Translations under genes and position numbers: made by a program
In this document: in pieces, positions 35,821 to 48,969 of the stretch
How positions within the stretch are numbered: the first letter of the stretch is position 1
Layout: each line of letters opens with the position of its first letter
The notes under the pieces: model-generated
Seen by the model: only the letters and a program-made list of their open reading frames with translations
What the model was told of the DNA's origin: nothing
Database searches by the model: none
Origin: Solirubrobacterales bacterium
Lineage (GTDB): Bacteria > Actinomycetota > Thermoleophilia > Solirubrobacterales > Solirubrobacteraceae
Length of the DNA: 64,000 bases
Direction of reading: 5' to 3'
Assembly (NCBI GenBank): GCA_027315115.1
Contig: DAHUYQ010000014.1
Coordinates: forward strand, 1 to 64,000

Positions 35821-37152
35821 TTGCAACCAGACCTCGCTCACATCTGGTCTCTGATCCAAAGCCAGCTCGCGGCGGCAGTCGACGATGCGACGTTCCGCAT
35901 CTGGCTGTCCCCGCTGCAGGTCTCCGAGATCACCGACGACACCGTCTCCATCACAGCCCCTCCACAGACCTGTGGATGGGTGCGCGACCGCTTCGGCCGG
36001 CTGCTCCAGACCGCTGCGGCGGCGACGCTCGGGCCACACGTCACCGTCGAGCTGGTTCCCGCCTCGGCGCAGCGCACGCGCGAGGCGCCGCCGCCCACGA
36101 GCCGCCCTCCCGCCTCCGAGTCCGAGCTGCTGGCAAACCCAAAGCTCTCCTTCGAGCAGTTCGTGATCGGCGACTCCAACCGCCTCGCGCACGCGGCTGC
36201 GCTCTCCGTCGCCGAGATGCCTTCGCAGGCATACAACCCCCTCTTCCTCTGCGGCCCACCAGGAGTGGGCAAGACACACCTCCTACGCGCCATCGGCGCG
36301 CTGCTGCTCGCCCACGATCCCTCCATGATCGTCCGTGCCATCACCGGCGAGCAGTTCACCACGGAGTTCCTCGCCGCCCTCTCCAACCGCGACACGGAGG
36401 GCTTCAAGGCCAGGTTTCGCCACGTCGACGTGCTGCTGATCGACGACGTCCAGTTCCTGGAGCGCAAGACGCGCACCGAGGAGGAGTTCTTCCACACCTT
36501 CAACGCACTCTATGACGCCGGCAGCCAGATCGTCCTGACCTCCGATCGGCCGCCGCGCAACCTCGAGGACCTCGAGGACCGCCTCCGCGAGCGCTTCGCC
36601 TCCGGTCTGGTCGCCGACATCACCCCGCCCGACCGGGCCACCCGCCTGGCCATCCTCCGCAAGCGCGTCGCACAGGACCGCATCGACATCTCAGACCCCG
36701 CCGTCCTGCACGTGCTCGCCGACCGCATCACCGTCAACGTCCGTTCTTTGGAGGGCGCCCTGATCCGCATCGTGGCGTTCGGCTCCCTGACCGGCCGAGC
36801 GCTCACGTCCGAGCTGGCGACAGAGGTGCTCGACGGCCTCTACCCCGCCACTCGCCCCGAGCAGCAGCCGAGATCCGTCGAGCAGATCCAGGACGCCGCC
36901 TGCAAGCACTTCGGGCTCTCGCCCGACGAGCTTCTCTCCCCCACCCGCGCGACGCGCGTCGCCTGGCCACGCCAGCTCGCCATGTACCTCTCACGCGAGC
37001 TCACGTCCGAGTCCTTTCCCGCGATCGGACGCCAGTTCGGCGGCCGCGACCATACGACGGTCCTGCACGCCTGGCGTCGCACGGCTGATCGGCTCTCCAC
37101 AGACACGCGCACGCAGGCCGCGATCGCCTCGCTGCGCGACCTCCTGCAGTAG
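35821..37152 (+). CDS. dnaA: Chromosomal replication initiator DnaA
   Basis: DnaA binds DnaA boxes and opens oriC. With TTG 35821 as start the product is 443 aa: domain I (AHIWSLIQSQLAAAVDDATF...WLSPLQV), a Pro-rich linker, the AAA+ domain with P-loop GPPGVGKTH (K151) and Walker B VLLIDDVQFLE, and the domain IV helix-turn-helix ending FGGRDHTTVLHAWRR, the box-recognition signature. No ATG or GTG fits the conserved N-terminus. An ATG at 35497 would add 108 residues of low-complexity sequence and lies upstream of the likely promoter at 35698, so TTG is preferred, though no good ribosome site is visible. Confidence 0.9.
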   Translation: MQPDLAHIWSLIQSQLAAAVDDATFRIWLSPLQVSEITDDTVSITAPPQTCGWVRDRFGRLLQTAAAATLGPHVTVELVPASAQRTREAPPPTSRPPASESELLANPKLSFEQFVIGDSNRLAHAAALSVAEMPSQAYNPLFLCGPPGVGKTHLLRAIGALLLAHDPSMIVRAITGEQFTTEFLAALSNRDTEGFKARFRHVDVLLIDDVQFLERKTRTEEEFFHTFNALYDAGSQIVLTSDRPPRNLEDLEDRLRERFASGLVADITPPDRATRLAILRKRVAQDRIDISDPAVLHVLADRITVNVRSLEGALIRIVAFGSLTGRALTSELATEVLDGLYPATRPEQQPRSVEQIQDAACKHFGLSPDELLSPTRATRVAWPRQLAMYLSRELTSESFPAIGRQFGGRDHTTVLHAWRRTADRLSTDTRTQAAIASLRDLLQ

Positions 37153-37318
37153 TCCCGCTCTCGCGACCGTGGCTCCTGGCACACTTATCCACCTCTCTCC
37201 ACAGATCCTCGCACAGCTCCTCCGGGCGCAAACGTCCTCCACCGCTGCCTCCATCGATGCTCATCCACATATCCACACCCTCTTCTTCCTCAAAAGCTCA
37301 ACCAGTGGCAGGTGACCT
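37153..37318. other. oriC: Candidate oriC: DnaA-box cluster between dnaA and dnaN
   Basis: The 166-bp gap contains box-like nonamers in one orientation: TTATCCACC at 37185, CTCTCCACA at 37195, TCATCCACA at 37261 and ATATCCACA at 37269. Each differs from TTATCCACA by one or two bases. More CTCTCCACA copies lie just inside both flanking genes. The dnaA-dnaN gap is the usual actinobacterial origin. The region is not strikingly AT-rich, so the unwinding element is unclear. Confidence 0.65.
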
Positions 37319-38428
37319 GTGAAGCTGACCCTCTCCACATCCGATCTTCTCTCGCAGCTCCAGAACGTCACGCGCGTCGCCTCCACGCGCAGCGCGGTGC
37401 AGGCGCTCTCCGGCGTCCTCCTACGCGCCGCCGACGGCCGCTGCGAGCTGATGGCCACCGACGTCGAGGTCGCTCTGCAGGTCGCGGTGCCGGCCGAGGT
37501 CGCCTCCGAGGGATCGGCGGTGCTCCCCGCGCGGCTGCTCCTCGACGTCGTCCGCTCGCTGACCGGGGAACAGCTCACGATCTCCTTGAGGGCAGCCGAG
37601 AACGACGTCGAGCTCATGTGTGGGGGTGCCACCTTCCACTTCCGCACCCTTCGTCTCGAAGACTTCCCCTCGCTGCCGAGCCCCAGCAGCGAGAGTCGCA
37701 TCTCGCTTCCCACCGCCGCGTTCGTCGACACCGTGGCCAAGGTGTCCCGGTCCGCGTCCCATGACGAGACCAGGCCGGTGCTCACCGGGATCCTCGTCTC
37801 CGCCTCCGGGCAGGAGCTCGTGATGGTGGCGACCGACTCCTACCGCCTCAGCGTCAAGCGCACGCCGCTGGACTCCGCGGTCGCCGGAAGCTTCGAGGCC
37901 AACGTGCCGGCCCGCGCGCTTCAAGAGCTCGCACGCATCGCCGGCGCCGGCGGACAGGAGACACTCAGCGTCGGAGTCCAGGACGGCCAGGTCGTCTTCG
38001 AGGCGGCTGGAGCGGTGCTCTCATCGCGGCTGATAGACGGCCAGTTCCCGAACTACCGTCAGCTCCTCCCGGACGCCGTCGAGCACGAGCTGCGGCTCTC
38101 CACATCAGAGCTCTCCGGTGTCGTCAAGCGAATCAGCCTGCTCGCACAGAAGAACTCCCCGCTGCGACTGCGGTTCACCGATGGTCAACTGACCGTGACG
38201 GCACAGACGCCGGACGTCGGCGAGGCGACCGAGAGCATCCCCGTGCCATTCCAGGGAGAGCAGTTCGAGATCGGCTTCAACGCCGACTTCCTACGCGACG
38301 GCCTGGAGAGCGTCGAGACGGACGATGTCGTGCTGAAGCTGATCAGCCCTGTCCGTCCGGGTCTGCTCGAGTCGCCGGACACCAGCGACTTCATCTACCT
38401 GATCATGCCGATCAGGCTCACCTCCTGA
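37319..38428 (+). CDS. dnaN: DNA polymerase III sliding clamp (beta subunit)
   Basis: The ring-shaped processivity factor for DNA polymerase. The 369-aa product shows three clamp domains: it opens MKLTLSTSDLLSQLQNVTRV, has RPVLTGILVSASGQELVMVATDSYRLS at the start of domain II, SSRLIDGQFPNYRQLLP, and ends FIYLIMPIRLTS in place of the usual hydrophobic YLIMPMRL tail. GTG at 37319 is preceded by AGGTG. It follows the candidate origin. Confidence 0.96.
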   Translation: MKLTLSTSDLLSQLQNVTRVASTRSAVQALSGVLLRAADGRCELMATDVEVALQVAVPAEVASEGSAVLPARLLLDVVRSLTGEQLTISLRAAENDVELMCGGATFHFRTLRLEDFPSLPSPSSESRISLPTAAFVDTVAKVSRSASHDETRPVLTGILVSASGQELVMVATDSYRLSVKRTPLDSAVAGSFEANVPARALQELARIAGAGGQETLSVGVQDGQVVFEAAGAVLSSRLIDGQFPNYRQLLPDAVEHELRLSTSELSGVVKRISLLAQKNSPLRLRFTDGQLTVTAQTPDVGEATESIPVPFQGEQFEIGFNADFLRDGLESVETDDVVLKLISPVRPGLLESPDTSDFIYLIMPIRLTS

Positions 38429-38458
38429 GCGCCCGCGAGGGTCGCGGGCCACAAGCCG

Positions 38459-39567
38459 ATGCGACTGAGATCGGTAGAGCTTCGCGACTTCCGTAGCTAT
38501 GAGACCGCCACGGTGGATCTGGGACCGAGCCTGACTGTCGTCCACGGTCCCAACGGCGCCGGCAAGTCCAACCTCCTGGAAGCGATCTGCTTCGGCTGCA
38601 CGACGCGCTCGCCGCGCACTCGAAACGACCGCGAGCTGATTCGCTTCGGGGCCGACGCCGCCCGCGTGAGCCTCAGCCTCCTGGACGATCGCGACGGGGA
38701 GCACACCCTCACCGTCGGCTTTGGCGTCATGGACGGCGATGCCGGACTGCAGCGCCGGATCCGCTTCGACGGGGCGCCGGTGGAGCGTGCGAGCGCGATT
38801 CCCGACAGACCGCTCGTGGTCGTCTTCGTGCCCGACCGCCTGGAGCTGATCAACGGCGGCCCCGCGATCCGCCGCGACCACCTCGACCACCTCCTCGCCG
38901 CCCTCTGGCCGGCTCGCGCCGCTCATCGCTCCGAGTACTCCCGCGCGCTGGCGCAGCGCAACGCGCTGATAGCCCGCATCAGAGCCGGATCCTCCTCGGA
39001 CAGTGCCCTGGAGAGCTGGAACCTGGAGCTCGCTCGCCACGCGCTGAGACTCTGCGCCGACCGCGCGGCCGCCGTCGAGGCCGTCTCGGCCGGATTCACC
39101 GCGCGTTGCGGGGCGCTCGGCCTTGCGGGGGAGGCCGTCCTCGAGTACAGGCCGCGGACGCGGGCCGGCACCGTGCAGGAGCTCGCGGAGGAGCTGCGGC
39201 AGCGCCTCGCCGCCGACCTTCAGCGTGGCTACAGCACCCACGGGCCTCACCGCGACGAGATCGCGATCCTTCGCGACGGGCGGCCGCTGCGCGCCTACGG
39301 ATCTCAGGGGGAGCGCCGGCTGGCGCTGCTGGCGCTGCTGCTGTCCGAGCGTGCGGCTCTCGCCCAGGCGCGCGGATGCGCCCCTCTGGCGCTGCTCGAC
39401 GACGTCATGAGCGAGCTGGACGAGGAGCGCCGACGACTGCTGCTGAGCGACCTCGCCGCCGCCGACGGCCAGAGCGTGATCGCGACCACGGACCTGGCAC
39501 ACGTTCCAGGCGCCGACGCGGAGGATGTGAGGCGCCTGCGCGTTGCCGGCGGGGCGATAGAGGCTCG

Positions 39568-39571
<4 letters not shown>
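38459..39571 (+). CDS. recF: DNA replication and repair protein RecF
   Basis: An SMC-like ATPase that loads RecA at gaps. The opening RLRSVELRDFRSYETATVDL and P-loop GPNGAGKSNLLEAI are followed by STHGPHRDEI, the signature YGSQGERRLALLALLLSE and Walker B LALLDDVMSELDEERR. The 370-aa length is normal. Its stop overlaps the next start (ATGA). Confidence 0.96.
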
Positions 39572-42509
<2,938 letters not shown>

Positions 42510-42589
42510 AGTCATGGAAAAGCGCTTCGCTGGCCCTCAGCGCCACGCAGATCAAGGACGCAGAGACGCGCCGGCCATGAGGGGGCAGC

Positions 42590-45166
<2,577 letters not shown>

Positions 45167-45204
45167 GCGACGCCCCGCCGCCGACCGCGCCCGCCGGCTG
45201 GCCC

Positions 45205-45234
45205 TTGCGTCGCGTCCATATGGTCCGCTACGCT
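45205..45234 (+). promoter_or_regulatory. Promoter of the candidate structured RNA
   Basis: TTGCGT at 45205-45210 and TACGCT at 45229-45234 are separated by 18 bp. A start 5-7 nt after the -10 box would place the 5' end at the GGACC that opens the first hairpin. Confidence 0.5.
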
Positions 45235-45238
45235 GGAT

Positions 45239-45461
45239 GGACCAGAGAAAGGAGGTGGTCCTTACGTCTAGTGACAGTTCTTTCGGGACCCTGGAGGTGT
45301 CCGGCCGCTAGGTCGGATGGCTGGACCGCTTAGCGGAGTCCAACCCGGGACACCCCGAGACGGGCCGCCGGACTGGTCCCCCCGGCGCTGAGAAGGGCCC
45401 ATCTCGGCAATTCCAGTCCAAAGCAGAACGCGAAGGGCGCCTTGGTCGAAGGCGCCCTTCG
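45239..45461 (+). ncRNA. Candidate structured non-coding RNA with a hairpin-displayed anti-anti-Shine-Dalgarno loop
   Basis: The 420-bp gap between gyrA and the convergent HNH gene contains four strong helices. P1 pairs 45239-45243 with 45257-45261 around AGAGAAAGGAGGT. P2 pairs GGTGTCC 45296-45302 with GGACACC 45348-45354 and encloses CCGCTAGGTC 45305-45314 paired with GACC 45324-45327 and TAGCGG 45331-45336. P3 pairs CCGAGA-c-GGGCC 45355-45366 with GGCCC-a-TCTCGG 45396-45407. A terminator-like stem ends it. AGAAAGGAGGTGGTCC (45246-45261) can pair along its whole length with the usual actinobacterial 16S 3' tail, counting one G-U. It may be a ribosome-binding RNA or a leader for a 20-codon reading frame (45271-45333). 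I do not recognise it as a known class. Confidence 0.55.
45431..45461. terminator. Strong hairpin terminator after the candidate RNA
   Basis: CGAAGGGCGCC at 45431-45441 pairs perfectly with GGCGCCCTTCG at 45451-45461 around a 9-nt loop. The flanking U-tract is short (TCTT). It stands between the RNA element and the convergent HNH gene and could act on both strands. Confidence 0.65.
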
Positions 45462-45587
45462 TCTTGGGTCGAGTCGCGCGGAGGAGACCGGCATCCGGCC
45501 CCTCGGCCGCGTCGAGCGTCGCTCTCTGATCGAGGAGACCGCTCTGCTCGCCGGGGCAGTCAGCGCGCGGCCGGCCATCCAGGCCGG

Positions 45588-46181
45588 TCAGGCCGCCTGC
45601 GGCAGATACGCCTGCCAAGCCACCGGGATCGTCGGGCTGGCGACCTGGATGAAGATCTCGTGGTGCGGGGCGCGCGGCGTGCGGCGCGGATGCATGCCGG
45701 CCTGGCGCGGCAGACGATCGCCCTTGCGGCGGTTGCAGGGCGCGCAGGAGGCGACGATGTTCTCCCAGCTCGAGCTGCCGCCCTTGGAGCGCGGGATCAC
45801 GTGGTCGACGGTCAGGTTGGAGCGCGAGCCGCAGTACTGGCAGGTCCAGCCGTCGCGGGCGAAGACCGCGCGGCGGGTGATCTTGCGCCTGTGCATGTCG
45901 CGTGGCACGTGCACGTAGCTGACCAGGCGGATCACGATCGGGCGCGTGATCGAGGAGCGCTCGGAGTGCAGCTCCCACGCTCCCTCCTCCACGACCTCCG
46001 CCTTGTCCTTGAGCAGCAGAACGACGGCGCGGCGCACGGAGCAGACGTTGATCGGCTCATAGGTCGCGTTGAGGACGAGCACCCTGCCGCTCACCCCTGT
46101 GGGGAGCGATCCAGGTCCGCGCGGCTGGTGCTCTGCTGCCGGCACGGACCCAAGTGGTCCGGATGGCACGCTGGTATCCAT
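45588..46181 (-). CDS. HNH endonuclease-family protein
   Basis: A 197-aa protein with an HNH zinc-finger nuclease domain. The metal ligands are seen in DGWTCQYCGSRSNLTVDHVIP and CAPCNRRKGDRLP, the first carrying CxxC and the DH of the HNH core. The N-terminal part RVLVLNATYEPINVCSVRRAVVLLL is typical of a widespread actinobacterial HNH family of unknown role. It is the last gene of a minus-strand series and converges on the structured element. Confidence 0.88.
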   Translation of the reverse strand: MDTSVPSGPLGSVPAAEHQPRGPGSLPTGVSGRVLVLNATYEPINVCSVRRAVVLLLKDKAEVVEEGAWELHSERSSITRPIVIRLVSYVHVPRDMHRRKITRRAVFARDGWTCQYCGSRSNLTVDHVIPRSKGGSSSWENIVASCAPCNRRKGDRLPRQAGMHPRRTPRAPHHEIFIQVASPTIPVAWQAYLPQAA

Positions 46182-46269
46182 CAGCTTTCAGGCCGCAGTG
46201 TAGCGGCGAGCGCGTCCGCCACGCGACGCCGACCGCGCACGCAAGGCCAACCACCTGACGGGGCAGGTC

Positions 46270-47187
46270 CTAGAGAGCAGCCGCCGCGGGGTAGGAGCCC
46301 AGCACCCACACCTGCTCGCAGAGCTCACGCAGCCCGGCGATCGCATCGGCGACGTCGGGCTCCTCGGCGCCGCCTTCCAGATCCACGAAGAACATGTAGT
46401 GGCCCATGCGCTCGCGGCGGGGACGCGACTCGATCTTGGTGAGGTTGATCCCGCGGTGGGCGAACTGGTCGAGGCAGAGCACCAGCCAGCCGGAGCGGTC
46501 GGCGCCGGCCCCCCAGAACACAAGCGAGGTCTTCCTGCGGGCGCCCTCCGCCGGGACCACGGGCGGGGGGCGGCGACCGCCTGGCTCCTGCTCGCCCGCC
46601 CGCGGGCCGAGCCAGACGAAGCGGGTGAGGTTGTCGTCGCGGTCCTGCACGTCCTCGCGCAGCACCTGAGCCCCGTAGAGCTGCGCCGCCAGCCGCGGCC
46701 CGATCGCCGCAACGCCCTCCTGCGCGTCCGCGCCTGCCGCCAGCCGCACCGCCTCGGCGGTCGAGCTTGCAGCCAGCACGCGCGCCTGCGGGAGCTCGTC
46801 GCGCAGGAAGCGCCGGCACTGGCCGGGGACCTTCGGATGCGTCAGCACCGTCTTGATCTCCGTCAACGGCATCGCGGCGCGGGCGGCGAGGAAGTGGCGC
46901 ACGGCCAGCAGCTCCTCGCCGACGATCTCGATCTCGCCGGCGTGGTCGGCCAGCAGGTCCAGCGTGACGGTGACCGAGCCGTCGAGCGAGTTCTCGATCG
47001 GCAGCACCGCCCACGCCACCTCGCCGCGAATCAGCGCCATCGCGGTGTCGTAGATCGTCTCCAGCGCCACCGGCTCCACCGAGTCGGGCAGCGCGCTGCT
47101 CAGCAGAGCCTCCTCGCTGAAGGTGCCGGCGGGGCCGAGATGCCCCACGCGCGGACGGGGATCCTCAGCCTGCGGGCTGCCGGCCAT
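46270..47187 (-). CDS. pheA: Prephenate dehydratase
   Basis: The enzyme turns prephenate into phenylpyruvate for phenylalanine synthesis. The catalytic domain shows VGHLGPAGTFSEEALL, VLPIENSLDGSV and the RDDNLTRFVWLG Thr-Arg-Phe motif. An ACT domain follows from about residue 220 (SGWLVLCLDQFAHRGINLTK, with an IESRP phenylalanine-binding block). The 305-aa length is usual. It overlaps the upstream DUF4446-like gene by 23 bp. Confidence 0.95.
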   Translation of the reverse strand: MAGSPQAEDPRPRVGHLGPAGTFSEEALLSSALPDSVEPVALETIYDTAMALIRGEVAWAVLPIENSLDGSVTVTLDLLADHAGEIEIVGEELLAVRHFLAARAAMPLTEIKTVLTHPKVPGQCRRFLRDELPQARVLAASSTAEAVRLAAGADAQEGVAAIGPRLAAQLYGAQVLREDVQDRDDNLTRFVWLGPRAGEQEPGGRRPPPVVPAEGARRKTSLVFWGAGADRSGWLVLCLDQFAHRGINLTKIESRPRRERMGHYMFFVDLEGGAEEPDVADAIAGLRELCEQVWVLGSYPAAAAL

Positions 47188-47704
47188 CGTCTCCGACCGC
47201 GCTCACGCCGCAGGCCTGCTCCACCGCTTCGGCCTCCTCGGGGGAGAGGTCCACCTCGCCGACTCCCTGCAGCACGCGCTTGGCGTAGACGCGCGCCTGG
47301 TCGCGGTGGTGGATGCACGAGATCACGACGCCGGACCTGGTGCCGTCCAGCAACGCGATCGACATCGACTGGCGGCCGGAGAGCTCGTTGTAGGCGTCGT
47401 AGTGGACGAGCGACCAGTTGGAGATGCCGGCAAGCAGCGAGTCCTCGATCTCCGCAAGCCGCGCCTGCAGGGTCTCCGAGACCTGCTCGCTGTAGTCGCG
47501 CAGCGCTTCGAATGCCTCATCCAGCTCGGCGGCGTGAGCGATCAGGTCACGCTCGCCGCCGGGCCCGAGGACCACGCTCTGCGCGCGCCGCAGCCGCCGC
47601 ACCGAAGCAGCAAGCGCGCCGCAGCAGAGGATCGCCACCACGGCGGCCCCCGCGGCCGCGATCGCGACGATCCCCTGGGTGTCGGTGAGCGAAGAGGCCA
47701 GCAT
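47165..47704 (-). CDS. DUF4446-like membrane-anchored protein
   Basis: A 179-aa protein with one N-terminal transmembrane helix (GIVAIAAAGAAVVAILCCGA) and a coiled-coil segment. The C-terminal domain NWSLVHYDAYNELSGRQSMS, continuing SIALLDGTRSGVVISCI, is characteristic of DUF4446. Function is unknown. ATG at 47704 is used because a TATCGT box lies 13 nt upstream; GTG at 47719 is in frame. It overlaps pheA by 23 bp. Confidence 0.75.
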   Translation of the reverse strand: MLASSLTDTQGIVAIAAAGAAVVAILCCGALAASVRRLRRAQSVVLGPGGERDLIAHAAELDEAFEALRDYSEQVSETLQARLAEIEDSLLAGISNWSLVHYDAYNELSGRQSMSIALLDGTRSGVVISCIHHRDQARVYAKRVLQGVGEVDLSPEEAEAVEQACGVSAVGDDGRQPAG

Positions 47705-47809
47705 CAGGATTCTCGCCACGATATCTGGCGCGCTGGATGCACACGCCTGGATGGGCGGGCCGGTCTGCCGGCGGGCCGGCGTGCGCGACGACCGGGCCGC
47801 CCGGCGAGC

Positions 47810-48931
47810 CTATTCAAAGGTCGCCAGGTAGCTGGCCTTGTTGTTTTCCAGGTTGCTCTCGCCCGGCACCTTTTCGACCTTCGCTTCGACCTTCGCGGCC
47901 ACCCCCGTGGTGACGCCTTTGACGGTCACGTTGACGTTGTAGGTGCCGCCCGGTTCGGTCTTTTCGACGGTCTGGGAGCCGGATACGGTCTTGCCGGCGC
48001 TGGTCACCGAGACGACCACCTTCGTGTTCGTCTCGGAGTTTTCGCCGGTGTTCTGGAAGGTGACCGTGAACGTGGGGCTGGAGCCGCCGCTCACGGGGTT
48101 TTCGGCGGGTTCGGGCTGCAGCGTGACGCCGCCCGCCGACAGGCCCGTGAGCGCATCGCCGTGAGTGCCGGCACTGACCGGGCCGGATGATTCGCTGCTT
48201 TCTTTGCCGGTGACCCGCGCCAGCGCGGTTTCGGGGTCCAGCCAGCCGGTGTTCGGCAGCGTCGTGCTCTTCGCGGTGCTGAGGCCCTGCACCCCGCCCG
48301 CGGAGAGCGCTTCCTGGACCAGCGGCTGCACGCGCTGGGACCAGACCACATCCGAGGCCAGCAGGATCTCCATCGCGCCCGCCAGATGCTCGGAGGCTGT
48401 CTTGGGTTCGCTGCCCGTGACCCCGTGCATCGCGCCCGCGGTCTTTTCCACCGCTTCGGCGCGCAGCTCCAGCGCCAGCAGCACGTTGTGCTGCGCTTCG
48501 GACATTTCGCCGGGCACGCTCAGTCCGCGCGCCTGGTCAAGGAGGTGTTGAGCGGTGGAGTGCAGTTCGTTGATCTGCTGGTCGACGTTGATCGTCGGCT
48601 TGCCGCCCGCGCCCACCAGCGCGGTGAACAGCGGCTTTGCGACTTCCTGTTCGGATTGGCTGGCAAGCTGGCTCACGTCGCGGTTGTAGGTTTCCAGCGC
48701 AGAGCTTTTCTGGCCTTTGAGGATCGCGCTCACGATCAGCACGATCGCGATCAGCAGCAGCACGCCGACGCCGGCCGCGATCCTGCGGCGCATCATCAGC
48801 GCATGCCTGTCAGCGCCGCGGTGGCCGCCGATCGGCTCCGGGCGTCGCGGTCGGGGCCGCGAGCCGCCGGGCTGTCGTCTCTCTCTGGTCGCCGATGGCG
48901 GCGTTGGACCTTCGTCGTCGAAGAACGACAC
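47810..48931 (-). CDS. Membrane-anchored extracytoplasmic protein with a CARDB-like domain
   Basis: A 373-aa protein. A basic, Pro-rich cytoplasmic N-terminus (about 45 residues) leads to one transmembrane helix (GVGVLLLIAIVLIVSAIL). The extracytoplasmic part has a helical region (residues about 75-230) and a C-terminal immunoglobulin-like fold with FTVTFQNTGENSETNTKVVV and ESNLENNKASYLATFE, as in CARDB adhesion-related domains. Glutamate is mostly GAA outside the membrane. The GTG at 48931 has AAGGAG upstream. It is divergent from the kinase gene, only 38 bp away. Confidence 0.65.
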   Translation of the reverse strand: MSFFDDEGPTPPSATRERRQPGGSRPRPRRPEPIGGHRGADRHALMMRRRIAAGVGVLLLIAIVLIVSAILKGQKSSALETYNRDVSQLASQSEQEVAKPLFTALVGAGGKPTINVDQQINELHSTAQHLLDQARGLSVPGEMSEAQHNVLLALELRAEAVEKTAGAMHGVTGSEPKTASEHLAGAMEILLASDVVWSQRVQPLVQEALSAGGVQGLSTAKSTTLPNTGWLDPETALARVTGKESSESSGPVSAGTHGDALTGLSAGGVTLQPEPAENPVSGGSSPTFTVTFQNTGENSETNTKVVVSVTSAGKTVSGSQTVEKTEPGGTYNVNVTVKGVTTGVAAKVEAKVEKVPGESNLENNKASYLATFE

Positions 48932-48969
48932 GCACTTGCTCCTTGCAGAACTTCTGGCCAGACTCCAGT

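Noticed and set aside
45237-45311. A 24-codon frame beginning with ATG 45237 after gyrA
   Set aside because: The ATG lies only 2 nt behind the predicted -10 box, so it would fall outside the transcript. The GGAGG it contains fits better as a hairpin loop or ribosome site for a later start.
45370-45379. GGACTGGTCC palindrome as a hairpin in the candidate RNA
   Set aside because: Its loop would be only 2 nt, which cannot fold; the longer CGCCGG/CCGGCG pairing around it is more plausible.
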